From an uncultured Lachnospiraceae bacterium (lineage in GTDB: Bacteria > Bacillota > Clostridia > Lachnospirales > Lachnospiraceae): a DNA stretch of 8,197 bases. The notes under the pieces were generated by a model, which was not told where the DNA came from, ran no database searches, and saw only the letters and a program-made list of their open reading frames with translations. Positions 6,500 through 8,197 of this stretch are shown one piece after another. Position 1 is the stretch's first letter. Each line of letters opens with the position of its first letter. The translations under genes were made by a program, and so were the position numbers. The stretch spans positions 1 to 8,197 of the forward strand of contig CAJTJZ010000015.1 of NCBI GenBank assembly GCA_910576895.1. Direction: 5' to 3'.

Positions 6500-7192
6500 A
6501 TGGAAACAATTTTTAAAGGAATTTTTGATAGTGATTATATTATGGTAATTTCTATTCTGGATTTTCTTTTATGTATTGGAGTATCCTTAATTATTGGGAT
6601 TTTTTTAGCATTAGTTTATACCTATAAAAGTGATTATACAGAAAGTTTTGAAATTACACTTGCACTTCTTCCTGCAATTGTTTGCGTTGTTATTATGATG
6701 GTAAATGGAAATGTAGGTGCAGGCGTTGCTGTTGCAGGTGCATTTAGTCTTGTTCGATTTCGTTCTGTTCCGGGAAGGGCAAAAGAAATCGCTGTCATTT
6801 TTCTTGCAATGGGTGCAGGATTAATTACAGGAATGGGCTATCTTGCTTATGCTATTGTATTTACGCTTATTATGGGACTTATGTTATTATTTTATTTAAA
6901 AATAGGTTTTGGAGAAAAGAAAATAAAAGAACAGGAAAAAATATTAAGGATTACCATTCCAGAGGATTTAGATTATACAGATATTTTTGATGATTTATTG
7001 CAAACCTATACAAGAAATGCCAATATGATTTCTGTAAAAACAGTAAATATGGGTAGTATGTTTAAAATAGAATATGATATTATTTTAAATGATTTGTCAA
7101 AGGAAAAGGAATTTATAGATGAGCTTCGCTGCAGAAATGGAAATTTGGAAGTAAGTATAGTAAGAAAGGAGATAGGAATTAATGAATTATAG
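6500..7192 (+). CDS. DUF4956 polytopic membrane protein
   Basis: A 230-aa protein when started at 6500; an ATG six codons upstream would give 236 aa but lacks a usable ribosome-binding site. The N-terminal part is membrane-embedded, with hydrophobic segments at about 18-41, 52-69, 95-111 and 113-134. Between them is a Gly/Ala-rich segment and the signature AGAFSLVRFRSVPGRAKEI (79-97), which I recognise as the DUF4956 core. After ~138 comes a charged cytosolic-type domain of ~90 residues with alternating strands and helices (ILRITIPEDLDYTDIFDDLL, then FKIEYDIILND). Function is not established for the family. It lies 43 bp after the VTC-domain gene and overlaps the next gene by 11 bp, so the three are co-translated. 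An obvious inference is a membrane partner or conduit for the VTC enzyme's product. The Arg pair in the signature could contact phosphate, but that is speculative. Confidence 0.85.
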   Translation: METIFKGIFDSDYIMVISILDFLLCIGVSLIIGIFLALVYTYKSDYTESFEITLALLPAIVCVVIMMVNGNVGAGVAVAGAFSLVRFRSVPGRAKEIAVIFLAMGAGLITGMGYLAYAIVFTLIMGLMLLFYLKIGFGEKKIKEQEKILRITIPEDLDYTDIFDDLLQTYTRNANMISVKTVNMGSMFKIEYDIILNDLSKEKEFIDELRCRNGNLEVSIVRKEIGINEL

Positions 7193-8197
7193 AAGAATAA
7201 AAAAAATAATGATATTGCTGATTTTAGTTGTATTTATCACACAACAGGGCTGTTCCTCAAAGACAAAAACAGTAAATCAGGAGGATTCTTATGTAAATCA
7301 GGAATCAAATACAAATATAGATTCTAATATAGATGAGAATAAAAATATAAATACAGAGAAGAATATAGAAGAAAAAACAAAAAATACAATAAATACAGAT
7401 AAAGATAACACAGAAACAAACCGATTTGATGTAGAGGAAATGTTTACCGATCGTGATAAAGAGATTGGTTATGAGGAAAGTACTGCCATTCCAATTATAT
7501 TAAAAGATAATTTATCACAATGTGATTCCAGTCTTGTTTCTATTTCAGAAAATAAGGTTATTATCAAAGGAGAAGGAACATTTCTCTTATCTGGGAAACT
7601 TACAAATGGACAAATTATAATAGATGCTGAAAAGACAGAGAAACTTCATCTTATTTTTGATGGAGTAGAGATTCATTGTGATACAAGTGCTCCTTTGTAT
7701 ATTCGGCAGGCAGATAAAGTATTTATTACCTTGGAACAGGGAACAGAAAATATACTTTCTAATGAAGAAGAATTTATAGTAATTGATGATAACAATATTG
7801 ATGCTGCTATTTTTTCTAAGGAAGATGTAACATTTAATGGAAATGGAAGTTTAAAAGTAACGTCAACAGGACATGGAATTGTTTCAAAAGATGATCTCGT
7901 GTTTACTGGCGGCAGTTATGAGATAGAAGCAAAAGAACATGCTGTCAATGGAAAAGAGAGTGTAAGAATTGCAAATGGTAGTTTCGAGATTACTGCAGAA
8001 GAAGATGGTATCCATGCAAAAGATAAAGATGATGCTTCTCTTGGATTTGTCTATATTGCTGGAGGTGATTTTAAAATTACAGCAGGAGATGATGGCATTC
8101 ATGCAGATAATAGTGTAGTTATTACAGACGGAACAATTACAGTTCTTGAAAGTTATGAAGGAATTGAAGGACTTAATATTGAGATATCAAATGGCAC
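7182..8197 (+). CDS. Probable surface lipoprotein with Cthe_2159-type carbohydrate-binding beta-helix (partial, 3' end missing)
   Basis: Open for 338 codons to the right edge. The start at 7182 overlaps the previous gene by 11 bp and follows AAAGGAG (7165-7171). A basic N-terminus and hydrophobic core (9-20) lead to QQGCSS, with Cys24 as the likely lipidation site. Gln at -3 is atypical for a lipobox, so lipidation is probable, not certain. A linker rich in Asn, Asp, Glu, Lys and Thr follows (~27-80). From ~100 onward come repeating beta-strand turns with conserved G-G/G-S and D-G-I-H motifs: GHGIVSKDDLVFTGGSYEI, EEDGIHAKD, AGGDFKITAGDDGIHADN and SYEGIEG. This matches the family typified by Cthe_2159, reported as a Ca2+-dependent polygalacturonate-binding right-handed beta-helix. 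The acidic turns fit metal binding. It presumably acts at the cell surface, facing wall or host/plant polysaccharide. The C-terminus and any further domain lie outside the window. Confidence 0.85.
   Translation, partial: MNYRRIKKIMILLILVVFITQQGCSSKTKTVNQEDSYVNQESNTNIDSNIDENKNINTEKNIEEKTKNTINTDKDNTETNRFDVEEMFTDRDKEIGYEESTAIPIILKDNLSQCDSSLVSISENKVIIKGEGTFLLSGKLTNGQIIIDAEKTEKLHLIFDGVEIHCDTSAPLYIRQADKVFITLEQGTENILSNEEEFIVIDDNNIDAAIFSKEDVTFNGNGSLKVTSTGHGIVSKDDLVFTGGSYEIEAKEHAVNGKESVRIANGSFEITAEEDGIHAKDKDDASLGFVYIAGGDFKITAGDDGIHADNSVVITDGTITVLESYEGIEGLNIEISNG
7302..7421 (+). repeat. Low-complexity Asn/Asp/Glu/Lys/Thr linker coding region
   Basis: Within the lipoprotein gene, codons 41-80 are built almost entirely from AAT, ATA, GAT, GAA, AAA and ACA. 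They include short near-repeats such as AATATAGAT with variants. The encoded segment is hydrophilic and disordered, typical of a spacer that holds a surface domain away from the membrane through the cell wall. Such tracts can change length by slippage. Confidence 0.6.

Noticed and set aside
7884..8102. Open frame of 72 codons on the minus strand
   Set aside because: It lies wholly antisense inside the beta-helix lipoprotein gene, has no ribosome-binding site, and encodes a Cys/Phe/Ile-rich product typical of a shadow frame.

Overview
The window is AT-rich with codon use, ribosome-binding sites (AAGGA/GGAGG types) and gene families typical of low-GC Clostridia. A gut Lachnospiraceae-like organism is the best guess, but there is no rRNA or other marker to fix the taxonomy. 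No tRNA, rRNA, insertion sequence or CRISPR array was seen. All genes look intact except the two cut by the window edges.

Layout: (1) bases 3-152 hold the 3' end of an unrecognised plus-strand gene. (2) Bases 153-253 are a short convergent gap with an inverted repeat that reads as a terminator for the minus-strand genes. (3) Bases 254-3524 on the minus strand carry two tandem MutS-like ATPases of 526 and 553 aa, 28 bp apart. They are recognisable paralogues. Both lack the N-terminal mismatch-recognition region of true MutS, and both have Asn where canonical MutS has the Walker B Asp. (4) Bases 3525-3701 are a divergent promoter region. Two strong sigma-A-type promoters sit back to back, and their -35 boxes form the arms of a perfect 9-bp inverted repeat. 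(5) Bases 3702-5607 encode an OmpR-family response regulator and a membrane histidine kinase. (6) Bases 5608-5718 hold an 11-bp direct repeat with TAAGG cores, a likely binding site for an OmpR-type regulator. (7) Bases 5719-8197 encode a VTC-domain (polyphosphate polymerase-like) protein, a DUF4956 membrane protein, and the first 338 codons of a probable lipoprotein with a Cthe_2159-type beta-helix (carbohydrate-binding) domain, which runs off the right edge.

Working model (inference): the two-component system senses an envelope or extracellular cue and controls the downstream operon through the direct repeat. That operon combines a cytosolic VTC-like nucleotidyl/phosphoryl-transfer enzyme, a polytopic membrane partner and a surface-anchored, potentially Ca2+/polyuronate-binding protein. 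This makes a plausible envelope module, loosely parallel to the fungal VTC complex, where polyphosphate synthesis is coupled to membrane translocation. The MutS-like pair is divergently transcribed from the same control region. Whether it is functionally linked to the surface module is unknown.
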